A stretch of 64,000 nucleotides of DNA from an uncultured Lachnospiraceae bacterium (GCA_910587095.1 CAJUMJ010000004.1:1-64000); one strand, 5' to 3'. Counted from the stretch's first letter, positions 7,067 through 16,515 are shown. Made by a program: numbers and translations. Notes: a model not told the origin generated them from the sequence alone.

Positions 7067-8656
7067 TTAGAGCGGCGCCATCTTCACATCCCCGCGTTCC
7101 CTGACAAAGCGGCAAAAATGCGAGGTTTTCTGCACTGTCATGGAAACGTCCCCGATACATATCCTTGTACCCGGATACACCTCGCCTTTCACACGCACAA
7201 CCGCCTCCGAGGGAGAACTCACCTGCTTTTGCAGAATCTCAAGCTCCGCGTTGGCCGCGGCAACCGCCTCGGTTTTCTGCTGGTTCAACGCTGCCATGGA
7301 CTGCACGTACTGAATCTGTTCCGGGCTCAGCTTAACGCCCTTCGCAAGCTTCTGCCTGGTGGACAAAAGGATCGGCTGTACGGTCTGCAATGTCTTTGTG
7401 TCCTCCTCAATCTGCTTTTTCAACCGAACGATCTGTTCCTTCGTCTCGGGATCGGCCCCCACCTCCAAAACAGTGGTTGCCCCCATCTCGGAGCCAAGCG
7501 TCTTTACATTGATGCTGCCCGTCGCACAGACTTTTCCTCCCGTGATAAAGCCGCGCCTGCCGTCCACATTAACCTCTCCGCCTGCCGTCACCTGACTGTG
7601 CAGAATAGACTCGGAGGCCACGTATCCCCTCGCCTCCGCAGTGACGTTCTCCAGAAACTTTGAAATGATATTTCCGTCGGCTTTCAAAAGCCCCCGGCCC
7701 ATACCGTTCATGCCCCTCTCGATGACAATATTACCGCCCGCCGTAAGCTGCGCGCCTTCCACAACGCCCCTCACAACAATATCTCCTTTGGCTTTCACCT
7801 GGAAGTTCGTCGCCACATTGCCGTTTATCCGTACATTGCCTTCATAATCGATATTGCCGGTGGAATTGTCCACGTTTTCCACCATCAGCTCATCGGAGAC
7901 GAAAACGGAGCCCTCCACAAGCTCCACATGTCCGTCCACCTGCGCCGTAAGTACAGTCCGGTCTTCGGATATGTCGATATTGTGACCGCACTTCAAAGTT
8001 TCCTTTCGCACCTCCGCCGGCTGTATCTTGTCTCCCATAAGGTTTTCGCCCGGCTCCCCCGGTACCTCGGGATGAAGGACTGCCAGCACGTCCCCTTTGT
8101 TACAATGATTTAGTATATTCAGTTGGAAAAAATCTACGCTTCCGTCTTCCTTAAGAGTAGGTTTTGCCTTTTTATCCGTGTTAAATTTATATTCAATATA
8201 TGCGTTTTGACCCTGTTTTGGCTCTTTTCCCTCCGCTACAAGAATATCCTCCAGGTAATTCCTCTTCGCAAAAAAGCCCTCGATGGCATCCGTGCGGATA
8301 CCGCACTTTATCCCCCGAAGCTTCAAATCGTTTATCATCTCCTTGGCGGTCATGTTCTCACCGCCCTCGGAGGCAGCATAAAACTTTGCATATGCCTGCA
8401 TCTTGTCAGGCCTGATTGTCAGCTTATAGCACTCTCTCTCCGGAAATCTCTTTTCCCTGCCAAGAACGATTTCCCTCTCCTCCGTCTTTGCGCTTTCCAC
8501 CACGCTTTTTAACGCCCGCAAATCGCAGGCGTATTCTTTCATCGTCAAATACTCGGCCACATCCAGCACGTCGACGGGTTTTCCGTCTCCCAAAGGCGGA
8601 TACAGTCTGAGCGAGGATCCCCCTTCCCGGTTTATCAGTTTGAAATATCCGTTCAT
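7067..8656 (-). CDS. fapA: FapA family (DUF342) protein
   Basis: 529 residues from the ATG at 8656, which has AGGAG six bases upstream; an earlier in-frame ATG at 8674 overlaps the fliA stop. An N-terminal alpha/beta region is followed by a DUF342 core with repeated short beta strands (motifs such as GNVRINGNVATNFQVKAKGD and GGNIVIERGMNGMG), typical of a polymer-forming right-handed beta helix, and a C-terminal coiled coil (about 420-480) before a last beta segment. DUF342 proteins are found near flagellar genes, and the Vibrio FapA affects polar flagellation. The biochemical role is unclear. Position after fliA supports a late or regulatory flagellar role. Confidence 0.8.
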   Translation of the reverse strand: MNGYFKLINREGGSSLRLYPPLGDGKPVDVLDVAEYLTMKEYACDLRALKSVVESAKTEEREIVLGREKRFPERECYKLTIRPDKMQAYAKFYAASEGGENMTAKEMINDLKLRGIKCGIRTDAIEGFFAKRNYLEDILVAEGKEPKQGQNAYIEYKFNTDKKAKPTLKEDGSVDFFQLNILNHCNKGDVLAVLHPEVPGEPGENLMGDKIQPAEVRKETLKCGHNIDISEDRTVLTAQVDGHVELVEGSVFVSDELMVENVDNSTGNIDYEGNVRINGNVATNFQVKAKGDIVVRGVVEGAQLTAGGNIVIERGMNGMGRGLLKADGNIISKFLENVTAEARGYVASESILHSQVTAGGEVNVDGRRGFITGGKVCATGSINVKTLGSEMGATTVLEVGADPETKEQIVRLKKQIEEDTKTLQTVQPILLSTRQKLAKGVKLSPEQIQYVQSMAALNQQKTEAVAAANAELEILQKQVSSPSEAVVRVKGEVYPGTRICIGDVSMTVQKTSHFCRFVRERGDVKMAPL

Positions 8657-8670
8657 ACACTCTCCTGTTC

Positions 8671-9456
8671 TCATCTCTTCCCACCGGCATCCGTAAGAAT
8701 GCCGATATAGTCACCCAGTCTTCCCCTCATCTTCTGTAAAGCCCTGGTGTGAAGCTGAGAAATTCTCGACTCAGACACCTCCAGAATATTACTGATCTCC
8801 TTAAGAGTTAAATCCTCATAATAATAAAGCACAATTACCTTGCGCTCTTTCTCCGTCAAAAGCTCAAGAGCCTGTGCCAGCATTTTCTTCAACTCATCTC
8901 TCTCCAGAATTTCCTCCGGAGAGTCAAAAGCCGCGCTTTTGGTATTGCCGGCTTCGTTGGACACCTCGCTGCCCTGTTCCAAAAATTCGTTCAGAGACAC
9001 CACATTCGTAATTTTCATCTGAGACTGCCAGTCAAGGTATTCCTCTTCCGAAATACCAAGAGCTTTCGCAATCTCCTCATCTGTGGCACTTCTGCCGCAG
9101 CGCGTCTCGATCTCCTTGATCGCGGCATCGATGCGCTTCTGTTTCTGCCTGATGGTACGCGGAATCCAGTCCATCTTGCGAATCTGGTCCAGAATGGCTC
9201 CTCTGATCCGCAAACTCGCATAAGTCTCAAATTTGACATCCTTAAGACAGTCAAACTTATCGATGGCATCGATCAACCCGAATATCCCATAGCTTACAAG
9301 ATCCTCATATTCCACGTTATATCCAAGGTACATGCTCAGGCGTCCGGCCACCACTTTGACAAGCGGCGCGTACTCCAATATGATCTTTTCCCGTATCTCA
9401 GGGGACTTATTGTTCGCGTAGTCCTCCCAGAGTTTCTTTCTGCCCGTATCGTCCAT
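8671..9456 (-). CDS. fliA: Flagellar/chemotaxis sigma factor (FliA/SigD/WhiG family)
   Basis: Directs RNA polymerase to late flagellar, chemotaxis and motility promoters. 261 residues with all parts: region 2 (YEDLVSYGIFGLIDAIDKFD, then FETYASLRIRGAILDQIRKM and DWIPR, the WhiG/FliA signature), region 3 (SATDEEIAKALGISEEEYLD) and region 4 (LTLKEISNILEVSESRISQLHTR-type helix-turn-helix). It follows a small 2-TM gene in the fla/che order, as sigD does in B. subtilis. Putative target sites with GCCGATAA-like -10 elements occur in this window before flbD and fliK. No flgM anti-sigma gene lies in the window. Confidence 0.95.
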   Translation of the reverse strand: MDDTGRKKLWEDYANNKSPEIREKIILEYAPLVKVVAGRLSMYLGYNVEYEDLVSYGIFGLIDAIDKFDCLKDVKFETYASLRIRGAILDQIRKMDWIPRTIRQKQKRIDAAIKEIETRCGRSATDEEIAKALGISEEEYLDWQSQMKITNVVSLNEFLEQGSEVSNEAGNTKSAAFDSPEEILERDELKKMLAQALELLTEKERKVIVLYYYEDLTLKEISNILEVSESRISQLHTRALQKMRGRLGDYIGILTDAGGKR

Positions 9457-9490
9457 TCTGAGTCCCTACTCACCCTTTTTATAATATATC

Positions 9491-9895
9491 TTACTCCGAA
9501 GGCTCCTTCTCTATTACCTCGCCCTCCTCCATGTGAGCTTCCTGTATCTGAAGCTCGAATCTGTCAAGCATAATCTGTAAAACGCGCCCGACAAAGTAAA
9601 AACAAAGCAGAACGCAAAGAAGGATAATCAGCATTTTCAGCGTTTCATAATGCAAAATGCGCATAGTAATGCTGACAATCGCTCCGGCGAGCAGTGTGAC
9701 AAAGGGAGGAATCAGCTTGCGCTTACGCGCCTTTTCCTTTCTCTCTTCTTCCTCCCTCTTTTCCCTTGCCTCGCGCTGAGCCGCAGTCTCAATCTCCTCC
9801 TCCGGCTCTACGTTGTCTTCCCCGGTGCTCTCCGCCTCGCGAACATCCTCCTGCGTATTATCCGTCTCTTTGCCGTTCTTTTCTTCCCAGTCCAC
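9491..9895 (-). CDS. Small two-TM protein with charged N-terminus, function unknown
   Basis: Not recognised as a named family. 134 residues from a GTG at 9895 with GGAAGGG upstream. Residues 1-60 are strongly charged (Glu-rich, then an Arg/Lys/Glu helix), followed by two closely spaced hydrophobic segments (PPFVTLLAGAIVSITMRIL and LKMLIILLCVLLCFYFVGRV) and a short acidic tail. It lies between cheD and fliA with short gaps, so it belongs to the operon. The topology puts both termini in the cytoplasm. Confidence 0.6.
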   Translation of the reverse strand: MDWEEKNGKETDNTQEDVREAESTGEDNVEPEEEIETAAQREAREKREEEERKEKARKRKLIPPFVTLLAGAIVSITMRILHYETLKMLIILLCVLLCFYFVGRVLQIMLDRFELQIQEAHMEEGEVIEKEPSE

Positions 9896-9929
9896 CTTAT
9901 TGCCCTTCCATCATTTCTCCGCGCACAGC

Positions 9930-10415
9930 TCAGATCTTGTATTCCGCTTTTCCCACTGCTCTGATTACAAAATCCCCCGTCTCAGGATAAAATATAACGG
10001 TTCTTCCGAAATTCTTGCCGGTGTCCTCCGCCAAAATCGGAATCTTCATCTGCGCCAGCTTCTTCTTGGTCGCCTGCACATTCCTTTCGCCCACACGAAC
10101 CATCTCGCTGTTACTGCTAAAACCAAACATCTGCGCGCCACCGGCTATCTTGGCCACCAGGCGGCCTCTGTTTGCACCCTTTCGGGTTATCTGCCTGACC
10201 AGTTCCTCTATTCCCGTATCCGCAAACTTAGGTATGTTCGTGTTGTTACGAATCGTCGTAGAGTCCGGTAGCATAATATGTGCCAGCCCGCCGATTTTTG
10301 TAACCGGATCGCGAATTGCAATACCAACGCAAGACCCCAATCCTAATGTCGTTATCCTATCGGGGCTGACACAGACATTCAAATCAGCCATTCCGACTTT
10401 TATCTCTACTCCCAT
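9930..10415 (-). CDS. cheD: Chemoreceptor glutamine deamidase CheD
   Basis: Deamidates selected Gln residues of chemoreceptors and stimulates CheC. 161 residues, the usual size. The catalytic Cys is in TLGLGSCVGIAI and the His in GGLAHIMLP, with the conserved Thr just before the Cys, so the active site looks intact. cheC is the preceding gene, as in B. subtilis and Thermotoga. ATG at 10415 follows GGAGATTGCAGGG. Confidence 0.95.
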   Translation of the reverse strand: MGVEIKVGMADLNVCVSPDRITTLGLGSCVGIAIRDPVTKIGGLAHIMLPDSTTIRNNTNIPKFADTGIEELVRQITRKGANRGRLVAKIAGGAQMFGFSSNSEMVRVGERNVQATKKKLAQMKIPILAEDTGKNFGRTVIFYPETGDFVIRAVGKAEYKI

Positions 10416-10470
10416 AACCCTGCAATCTCCCGTTTACACTTTCTTAGTCTAAATCTTCGCCGCCGATTGC

Positions 10471-11088
10471 TTACAAACTAATTCCGAGTGCTGTCAACAT
10501 CTTGCCATATGAATCCAGATCAGGAATCAGGATAAAATACCCGTCTAACACCATTTCGTCAAAAAACTGTGTCTGAATCATCAACATTCTGTCGCCAAGA
10601 GCCGCGAACTCAATCGCCGGTACGCTCAAGATAGCCCCGGCCATATCCACCGTCAAGTCGGGCACCGAAGGATAAATTGCCAGATTCGTAATGCTGGAGA
10701 GGGAATTCAGATACGCACCGGTAATGATATTCCCAACCTCTTTCAATGCGGAAAACTCCATCTCCGAAAACTCATCGCCCTCCGATTCCATACCCATCAG
10801 CTTGCCAACCAGATGCTTTGCCGCCGCTTTCTCCAGCAGGAACATAATACTTCCCTTGATATCGCCCTCAATGCCAAGGTAGATTCCCGCCATGACTGTC
10901 TCCTCACCGACCATGGCGTCCCCCAACTCCTTAAATTCCAAAAGCTGCACACGCGGAACCGACATATCCACCTTACACTGCATCATCTGTGCCAGAGCCG
11001 TCGTCGCGTTTCCGGCGCCAATGTTGCCCAACTCCTTCAGAACGTCGAAATATTCATTTGACATTTCGTCTAAGTTGATTTCTCCCAC
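10471..11088 (-). CDS. cheC: CheY-P phosphatase CheC
   Basis: Removes phosphate from CheY-P and partners CheD in adaptation. 205 residues from a GTG start with AGGAGG seven bases upstream. Both phosphatase sites of the D/S-x3-E-x2-N type are visible: DVLKELGNIGAGNATTAL near residue 15 and SALKEVGNIITGAYLNSL near residue 110, each followed by the conserved Pro. It sits between cheW and cheD. Together with the FliY phosphatase domain the organism would have two CheY-P sinks. Confidence 0.95.
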   Translation of the reverse strand: MGEINLDEMSNEYFDVLKELGNIGAGNATTALAQMMQCKVDMSVPRVQLLEFKELGDAMVGEETVMAGIYLGIEGDIKGSIMFLLEKAAAKHLVGKLMGMESEGDEFSEMEFSALKEVGNIITGAYLNSLSSITNLAIYPSVPDLTVDMAGAILSVPAIEFAALGDRMLMIQTQFFDEMVLDGYFILIPDLDSYGKMLTALGISL

Positions 11089-11099
11089 TATCGCTCCTC

Positions 11100-11570
11100 C
11101 TATACGCTCTCCAAAACAACCGCATTCAAATCGAGCAGGGAGATCAACCCTCCGTCGCTCTTGCCAACTCCGCTTAAGAAGTTTGCCTTTTCATCTTTCG
11201 AATCGTAAGCTACCTTCTCGATTCTCTCGTTCTCCAGGGTGACGACTTCTCTGACCTCATCGACGATCACGCCGATGGTGCCCTGCTGTTCCAGTTTTAA
11301 AATAATAATTCTGCTGGACTTCGTCTCCACATCTCTCTCTAATCCCATTTTAATGCGGATGCTCATGACAGGAATTACTTCGCCTCTCAGATTGATCACG
11401 CCCTTCAGGTAGTCATCCACCTTCGGTACTCTGGTGATATGCTGCATCCTGACTATGTTGTCTATGTACTTGATGTCAATACCGTACTGTTCTTCGCCGA
11501 GCTTTATCACGATAAACTGCGTGGTCTGGCTCACGGGCCTCAGTTCTTCTACTTCGTTCATATCCCTCAT
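11100..11570 (-). CDS. cheW: Chemotaxis coupling protein CheW
   Basis: Cytoplasmic adaptor that links chemoreceptors to CheA. 156 residues forming a single CheW domain with QFIVIKLGEEQYGIDI, LKGVINLRGEVIPVMSIR and GVIVDEVREVV motifs. AGGAGG precedes the two possible ATGs (11570, 11561); I keep the first. It follows cheA by 20 bases. Confidence 0.96.
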   Translation of the reverse strand: MRDMNEVEELRPVSQTTQFIVIKLGEEQYGIDIKYIDNIVRMQHITRVPKVDDYLKGVINLRGEVIPVMSIRIKMGLERDVETKSSRIIILKLEQQGTIGVIVDEVREVVTLENERIEKVAYDSKDEKANFLSGVGKSDGGLISLLDLNAVVLESV

Positions 11571-11590
11571 ATCCCTTTTCCTCCCTCCTG

Positions 11591-13714
11591 TCAGATCAGT
11601 GCGTTGGCATCCAGAATCAATGCAACCTCACCGTCGCCCAAAACCGTTGCGCCGCTGATAATCTTGCATTTACTGATATACTTGCCGAGTGACTTGATAA
11701 CGATCTCCTGCTGTCCGATCAGTTCATCCACCACAAGACCTGCCAGCTTGTCGCCCTTCTTGACAACCACAACCACCAGATTCTCGCCGGCGTCTTTCTT
11801 GCTCGGAATATCCAGAATCTCATTTAAGCGGATCAGAGGGATAACCAAATCCCGAAGCTGAATCACTTCCTTCGCCTGTACCAGCTTCACATCGCTGGGC
11901 AGGATATCCTCAATGGTCTGGATGGAGCCAAGAGCAATGGCGTATTTCTCATCGCCGATCTCCACCATTAATGCCTGGATAATAGCCAGGGTGAGCGGCA
12001 GTCTGATCGTCCACGTGCTTCCCTCGCCGAGCTTTGATTTAACCTCAACTTCACCGCTTAAGGACTCGATCATGGATTTCACCACGTCAAGACCCACGCC
12101 TCGTCCCGACACGTCCGACACGACTTTTGCGGTGGAGAAGCCTGCGTTAAACAGAAGGTCGATGATCTCCTTCTCGCTCATGGCCTCGCCCTGCTCCGGA
12201 GTGATAACGCCTCTCTCTATAGCCTTGTTCTTAACTGCTTTTGTATCGATACCGTTACCGTCGTCCCTGACCTCAATAACGACGTTATTGCCGTCCTGAT
12301 AGGCATCCAGGAAGATGGAACCGACCTCCGGCTTTCCTCTCTCCTTACGCACCGCGGCTGGCTCCAGTCCATGATCCGCGGAATTGCGGAGAAGGTGCAT
12401 CAGCGGATCGCCGATCTGATCCACCACCGTACGGTCAAGCTCTGTCTCCTCACCGCTCATGTAGAGCTCCATCTTCTTGCCGAGTTTTTTCTGCAAGTCG
12501 CGGACCATTCTCGGGAATTTGTTGACCGTACTCTCAATAGGCACCATTCGCACTTTCATGACCGACTCGTGGAGGGATGTCGTCACACTTTCCAGATACT
12601 CGATCTGCTCGTTCACCGCCTGGCTGGAATTGCCGGACATGGCGGATGCCGACACGAGCGAGTTCTTCGCGATAATAAGTTCGCTGACCAGATTCATCAG
12701 CGTATCCAGTTTTTCTATATCTACCCTGACGGTTCTGTTCACCACAGGTTTATTTGCCGCAGGCTTCTTCGGCGCGGGCGTGTTCGCTGCCGGCGCAGGC
12801 GCCTGAGCCGGCGCTTCCGCTGGCTGCGCAGCCGCAGCCGGAACCTCCACGGGAGTCTGAACATCCTGTGTCGCAGCTTCCCCGGACTCCGAAGCAGCTT
12901 CCGTTGCCGCCTCGTCACTGCTCACATCGTCCAAGTTCAGTACGCTTCCGGTAACGTCCTCTATCTCGGACACGCTTCTGGCCGCTCTCAGTACCTCGTC
13001 GAGTTCCGCGTCGGAAACAATAATCAGACTGAAATGCTGTTCAAACTTCTCGTCCTCAATATCCTGGGAAGACGGATCGGAGACAATAATCTCACTGGTT
13101 TCCTCAACCGCTTTGAATACGAGGAAAGCTCTCGCCGCTTTCAGAATACAGGATTCCTGTACCTTCACGGTAAGTCCGTATACGCTCTTGCCCAGTTTGA
13201 TGGCCTCGCTCAGCACGTTCCGCTGGTTCTCATTGAGCTTAATGCCCGCAAACGAGTTTTCTCCCGCAGATACATTCGCTTTCTGCGCAGGCGCCGCCTC
13301 CGCAGGGGAAGCACTGCTCTCGCTGTCTGAGCCGCCGGCCATAATATCATTCAGGCGCTTAATCAACGCATTATTGTCGTTAGTTCCCTCGTCGGAGCTC
13401 TCCCTGATGTTGGTGTTATACTCCTCCAGCGCATCCAGGCACTGGAACAGCACGTCGATCATATCCGCTTTTACCTTGACATTTCCGTTTCTAACCTCCG
13501 AGAAAACGTTCTCCATGTCATGGGTCAAGGTCTGCATTCTCTTGTAGCCCATCGTTCCCGCCATACCTTTGAGCGAATGGGCCGCACGGAAGATCTCATT
13601 GATCGTATCCATGTTCTCCGGCTCCTGCTCCAGAGAGAGAATCTGGGTATTCAGATTTTGCAGGTGTTCATTTGTTTCATCAAGGAAAATCTCGAGATAC
13701 TGGCTTACATCCAT
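11591..13714 (-). CDS. cheA: Chemotaxis histidine kinase CheA
   Basis: Central chemotaxis kinase that phosphorylates CheY and CheB. 707 residues with the full order: Hpt domain with the phospho-acceptor His46 in RAAHSLKGMAGTMGY; a P2-type response-regulator docking domain (about 165-260); a Pro/Ala-rich linker (about 265-325); P3 dimerisation helices; the ATPase domain with N-box HLLRNSADHGLE near 440, G1 VRDDGNGID near 483 and G2 GRGVGLDVVK; and a C-terminal CheW-like domain from about 575. It begins one base after the cheB stop, so the two genes are tightly coupled. Confidence 0.97.
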   Translation of the reverse strand: MDVSQYLEIFLDETNEHLQNLNTQILSLEQEPENMDTINEIFRAAHSLKGMAGTMGYKRMQTLTHDMENVFSEVRNGNVKVKADMIDVLFQCLDALEEYNTNIRESSDEGTNDNNALIKRLNDIMAGGSDSESSASPAEAAPAQKANVSAGENSFAGIKLNENQRNVLSEAIKLGKSVYGLTVKVQESCILKAARAFLVFKAVEETSEIIVSDPSSQDIEDEKFEQHFSLIIVSDAELDEVLRAARSVSEIEDVTGSVLNLDDVSSDEAATEAASESGEAATQDVQTPVEVPAAAAQPAEAPAQAPAPAANTPAPKKPAANKPVVNRTVRVDIEKLDTLMNLVSELIIAKNSLVSASAMSGNSSQAVNEQIEYLESVTTSLHESVMKVRMVPIESTVNKFPRMVRDLQKKLGKKMELYMSGEETELDRTVVDQIGDPLMHLLRNSADHGLEPAAVRKERGKPEVGSIFLDAYQDGNNVVIEVRDDGNGIDTKAVKNKAIERGVITPEQGEAMSEKEIIDLLFNAGFSTAKVVSDVSGRGVGLDVVKSMIESLSGEVEVKSKLGEGSTWTIRLPLTLAIIQALMVEIGDEKYAIALGSIQTIEDILPSDVKLVQAKEVIQLRDLVIPLIRLNEILDIPSKKDAGENLVVVVVKKGDKLAGLVVDELIGQQEIVIKSLGKYISKCKIISGATVLGDGEVALILDANALI

Positions 13715-13715
13715 A

Positions 13716-14837
13716 TTATTTTACCCCCACGTTCGTCGTGATCTCCTGGGCGATCTGTTCAAGCGGCACCGTCTGAGTCGCAAGCCCCGCGTTGACGACG
13801 CTCTTCGGCATACCGTAAACCGCGCAGGTACTCGCCTCCTGGACAATCACATGTATTTTCTTTTTCTCTTTCAGATTTTTGATTCCCTCTGTGCCGTCCG
13901 CTCCCATTCCCGTCAGGACAACGCACACAACCCGATCAAATTTACTGTCCCTTAAGGACTCGTACATGTAATTTGCACAGGGCTTTACGCCCTCCCTGCT
14001 GGGTTCGTCAGTATAATGAATCGTGTATCTGCCTGGTGAGCCAACAATATTCAGATGCTTGCCGCCTTTTGAAATGTAGACATTTCCGGGCATAAGCACA
14101 TCTCCCTCGGCCGCCTCCTTGACATTGACACTGCTTAGAGCATTCAGTCTCTCCGCCAGAGAAGCCGTAAAGTTGGGCGGCATATGCTGTACAATCACCA
14201 CCGGAGCTTTCAGATCCGCCGGCAGCTTCGGAATCACCGCCTGCAGCGCCTTGGGCCCCCCCGTGGAGCTTGCCAGCGCTACAATCTGGCTGCCCGAATC
14301 ATAGACCGCTTTCCCAAAAGAAGGTGACAGCGGTCTTTTTTCCGCACGCTCCGAAACGGGAGCCGCCGTCCTCACAAGCGGGCTCTTCAACGAGCTGAAT
14401 CTTGGCGTCACAGGCTCCGCCTGAGCCGGTCTTGGTGGCTCCGCTTCCGTCACCGCCTCCAGAATCCGCAGAAAGTTCTGTCTGAATTCACTGTCCCTGC
14501 AATCCAAAGCGCTTGACGGCTTGTGGATGAAATCGAGCGCTCCCAGCTCCAGCGCATCCAGCGTAACCTTCGCGCCGTCCCTGGTGTCCGTGCTCGCCAT
14601 GAGCACCTTCGCATAAATCTTGCGCTTTTGCAGCTCCTTCAATAACTCCAGACCGTTCATCTGCGGCATGTTGACATCCAGCACCACCGCGTCGTACTTT
14701 TTCTTGCTGAGCATATTCAGCGCATCCAGACCATTCACCGCACGATCTTGTACACGGAATCGCTTATCTGACTCTATTATATCACAGAGCACCCTTCTCA
14801 TGAGTGCAGAGTCGTCAACAAGTAGTATATTTTTCAT
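13716..14837 (-). CDS. cheB: Chemoreceptor methylesterase / response regulator CheB
   Basis: Demethylates or deamidates receptor glutamates when phosphorylated by CheA. 373 residues: an N-terminal receiver with the acidic pair VDDSALMRR and phospho-Asp in VVLDVNMPQMNG, a linker rich in Pro/Ala/Arg (about 130-180), then the esterase domain with the catalytic triad Ser in ALASSTGGP, His in IVQHMPPNF and Asp in GMGADGTEG. No cheR lies in this cluster, so the partner methyltransferase must be encoded elsewhere. Confidence 0.97.
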   Translation of the reverse strand: MKNILLVDDSALMRRVLCDIIESDKRFRVQDRAVNGLDALNMLSKKKYDAVVLDVNMPQMNGLELLKELQKRKIYAKVLMASTDTRDGAKVTLDALELGALDFIHKPSSALDCRDSEFRQNFLRILEAVTEAEPPRPAQAEPVTPRFSSLKSPLVRTAAPVSERAEKRPLSPSFGKAVYDSGSQIVALASSTGGPKALQAVIPKLPADLKAPVVIVQHMPPNFTASLAERLNALSSVNVKEAAEGDVLMPGNVYISKGGKHLNIVGSPGRYTIHYTDEPSREGVKPCANYMYESLRDSKFDRVVCVVLTGMGADGTEGIKNLKEKKKIHVIVQEASTCAVYGMPKSVVNAGLATQTVPLEQIAQEITTNVGVK

Positions 14838-14883
14838 AATTTATACCTGCACCTCCTATCTTCGCATACATCCGCTTTATCAG

Positions 14884-15615
14884 CTATCCGATTTCCGTTA
14901 TATTGTGTGTCTTTCTTGCCTCATCAAAAATATACTGAATAATTTCCTCTCTGTCCTGGGGATCCACATTGACATACTGGACGCGGTGTTCATAGGAGCC
15001 GGGTTTGTTCTCCAGCTCGTTAACCGCAAGCACCTTCCCCACCAGCCTGTATTCCTTCTCCTTCCCCTCCACCATCAGGTGATAGATACATAGAATAAGG
15101 CTGTTCACCTCATAGGCATAATATGCCACAAACTTAAGTCCGCCACCGCTGATATCCACAACGACACTGCTCTTTAAGGGCAGCCCCGGCGACAACTCTT
15201 CCTGGGACGAAGCGGAGATTTCCTCCTCGCCGCTAAGCTGTCTGGAATCCATCTCCAGCTCACAGCTAAACCGGTAATACTCCCTCCTCTGATAATTGCG
15301 CAGGTTACTTGTCAAATCCATTACCAGCATATACTGGCCATTGTAACGGTATCTGTCCACCACCCTCGCATTACACTGAAAAACCACATTATTCCCATAG
15401 AAATACAGGTCATAACAACCTTCCACGGGTAAAAGGATCAACTTGCCGTTTTCAATTGGCATGGCAATCTCGACACGGTTTTCCGAAAGAACGGTGACCA
15501 CTCTGCTTTCGTGCGTCCGGTCCGGCCTGCCCTCCGCCTGCCCTGGCTCCTTCCCGATTGCCCGCAGTTCCACCTTGCTGCCAGGCGTCACATATTTCGA
15601 CAATAATCCTGCCAT
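14884..15615 (-). CDS. ycgR: PilZ-domain c-di-GMP receptor, YcgR type
   Basis: 243 residues: an N-terminal YcgR-like beta domain (about 1-105) and a C-terminal PilZ domain carrying the c-di-GMP-binding signature RREYYRF (near 110) and DISGGGLKF (near 165). In B. subtilis and E. coli YcgR-type proteins bind the motor or stator and slow flagellar rotation when c-di-GMP is high. Location inside the fla/che operon between flhG and cheB fits this. A 50-residue loop between the two motifs is somewhat long and polar. Confidence 0.88.
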   Translation of the reverse strand: MAGLLSKYVTPGSKVELRAIGKEPGQAEGRPDRTHESRVVTVLSENRVEIAMPIENGKLILLPVEGCYDLYFYGNNVVFQCNARVVDRYRYNGQYMLVMDLTSNLRNYQRREYYRFSCELEMDSRQLSGEEEISASSQEELSPGLPLKSSVVVDISGGGLKFVAYYAYEVNSLILCIYHLMVEGKEKEYRLVGKVLAVNELENKPGSYEHRVQYVNVDPQDREEIIQYIFDEARKTHNITEIG

Positions 15616-15627
15616 CAGTTCACTCCT

Positions 15628-16503
15628 TTACCTCTTCGACATAATATGGGAAAAAAATTCCGCCATTCCACGCCTTGGAATCGTTTTGTTCAGCTCCTTG
15701 TTCAGAAGCTTTGCCGCCAGAAGCTCGTAAGCGACGGCGGAACGGGCTTTTGGGTTATCCAAAGATACCGGCGTCTGCTGCATGACCGCCTTTGCCAACT
15801 GATTATCCTGGGGAACCAACCCGAGATAGGATATGGGCAGCTTTAAATATCTCTTGACCACCGTCTCCAGCTTTGTATAAAGCGAGCGCGCCTCCGCCTC
15901 GTCCGCAACTTTGTTTGCAAGCACTCTGATCTGAGTCTGCTCCGGCCGAAAGCGTGGATTGCGGCCAAGCGCCTTCAGAAGCGAATAGGAATCCGTGATG
16001 GAAGTCGGCTCCGGCGTGGTCACCAGAAGTATCTCCCCGCTGGCAACGAGAAATTCCAGCACCCCATCGGCAATTCCGGCGCCGGTATCTACAATAATGA
16101 TATCGGTCATCTCATCAAGCTCCGAAAGACTTTTTATGATGTAATTCAGCTCATCCCGCTGGAGATTGGACATACCGGCAATTCCGGATCCGCCTGATAT
16201 AAACCCCACTTCCATGGGCCCCCAGGTAATGATATCTTTAATATCCGTTCCCTGATATATTAAATCACACAGGTTATGCTTTGGTACTGCCCCAAACATG
16301 ATTTCTATATTGGCAAGCCCGAAATCCGCATCCAGAATGATAACCTTCCTTCCCATCCTGCGAAACTGTATGGCAAGGTTGATCGCCGTATTTGACTTCC
16401 CGACACCCCCCTTTCCGCTGGTAACAGTGATCACCCGGGCAAGAGGACGTTTCGGCGGCGCGCTTCCCTTAATTATCCTTCTAAGCTGTTCAGCCTGATC
16501 CAT
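15628..16503 (-). CDS. flhG: Flagellar number/placement ATPase FlhG (MinD-like, YlxH)
   Basis: MinD/ParA-type ATPase that controls flagellar number and pattern with FlhF. 291 residues. The N-terminal DQAEQLRRI helix is the FlhF GTPase-activating motif. The deviant Walker A is TSGKGGVGKSN, with ILDADFGLAN (Walker A') and IIIVDTGAGIA (Walker B). The C-terminal amphipathic end (MAEFFSHIMSKR) could bind membrane. It follows flhF by 12 bases, the standard arrangement. Confidence 0.94.
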   Translation of the reverse strand: MDQAEQLRRIIKGSAPPKRPLARVITVTSGKGGVGKSNTAINLAIQFRRMGRKVIILDADFGLANIEIMFGAVPKHNLCDLIYQGTDIKDIITWGPMEVGFISGGSGIAGMSNLQRDELNYIIKSLSELDEMTDIIIVDTGAGIADGVLEFLVASGEILLVTTPEPTSITDSYSLLKALGRNPRFRPEQTQIRVLANKVADEAEARSLYTKLETVVKRYLKLPISYLGLVPQDNQLAKAVMQQTPVSLDNPKARSAVAYELLAAKLLNKELNKTIPRRGMAEFFSHIMSKR

Positions 16504-16515
16504 CTTTAGGCCTCC

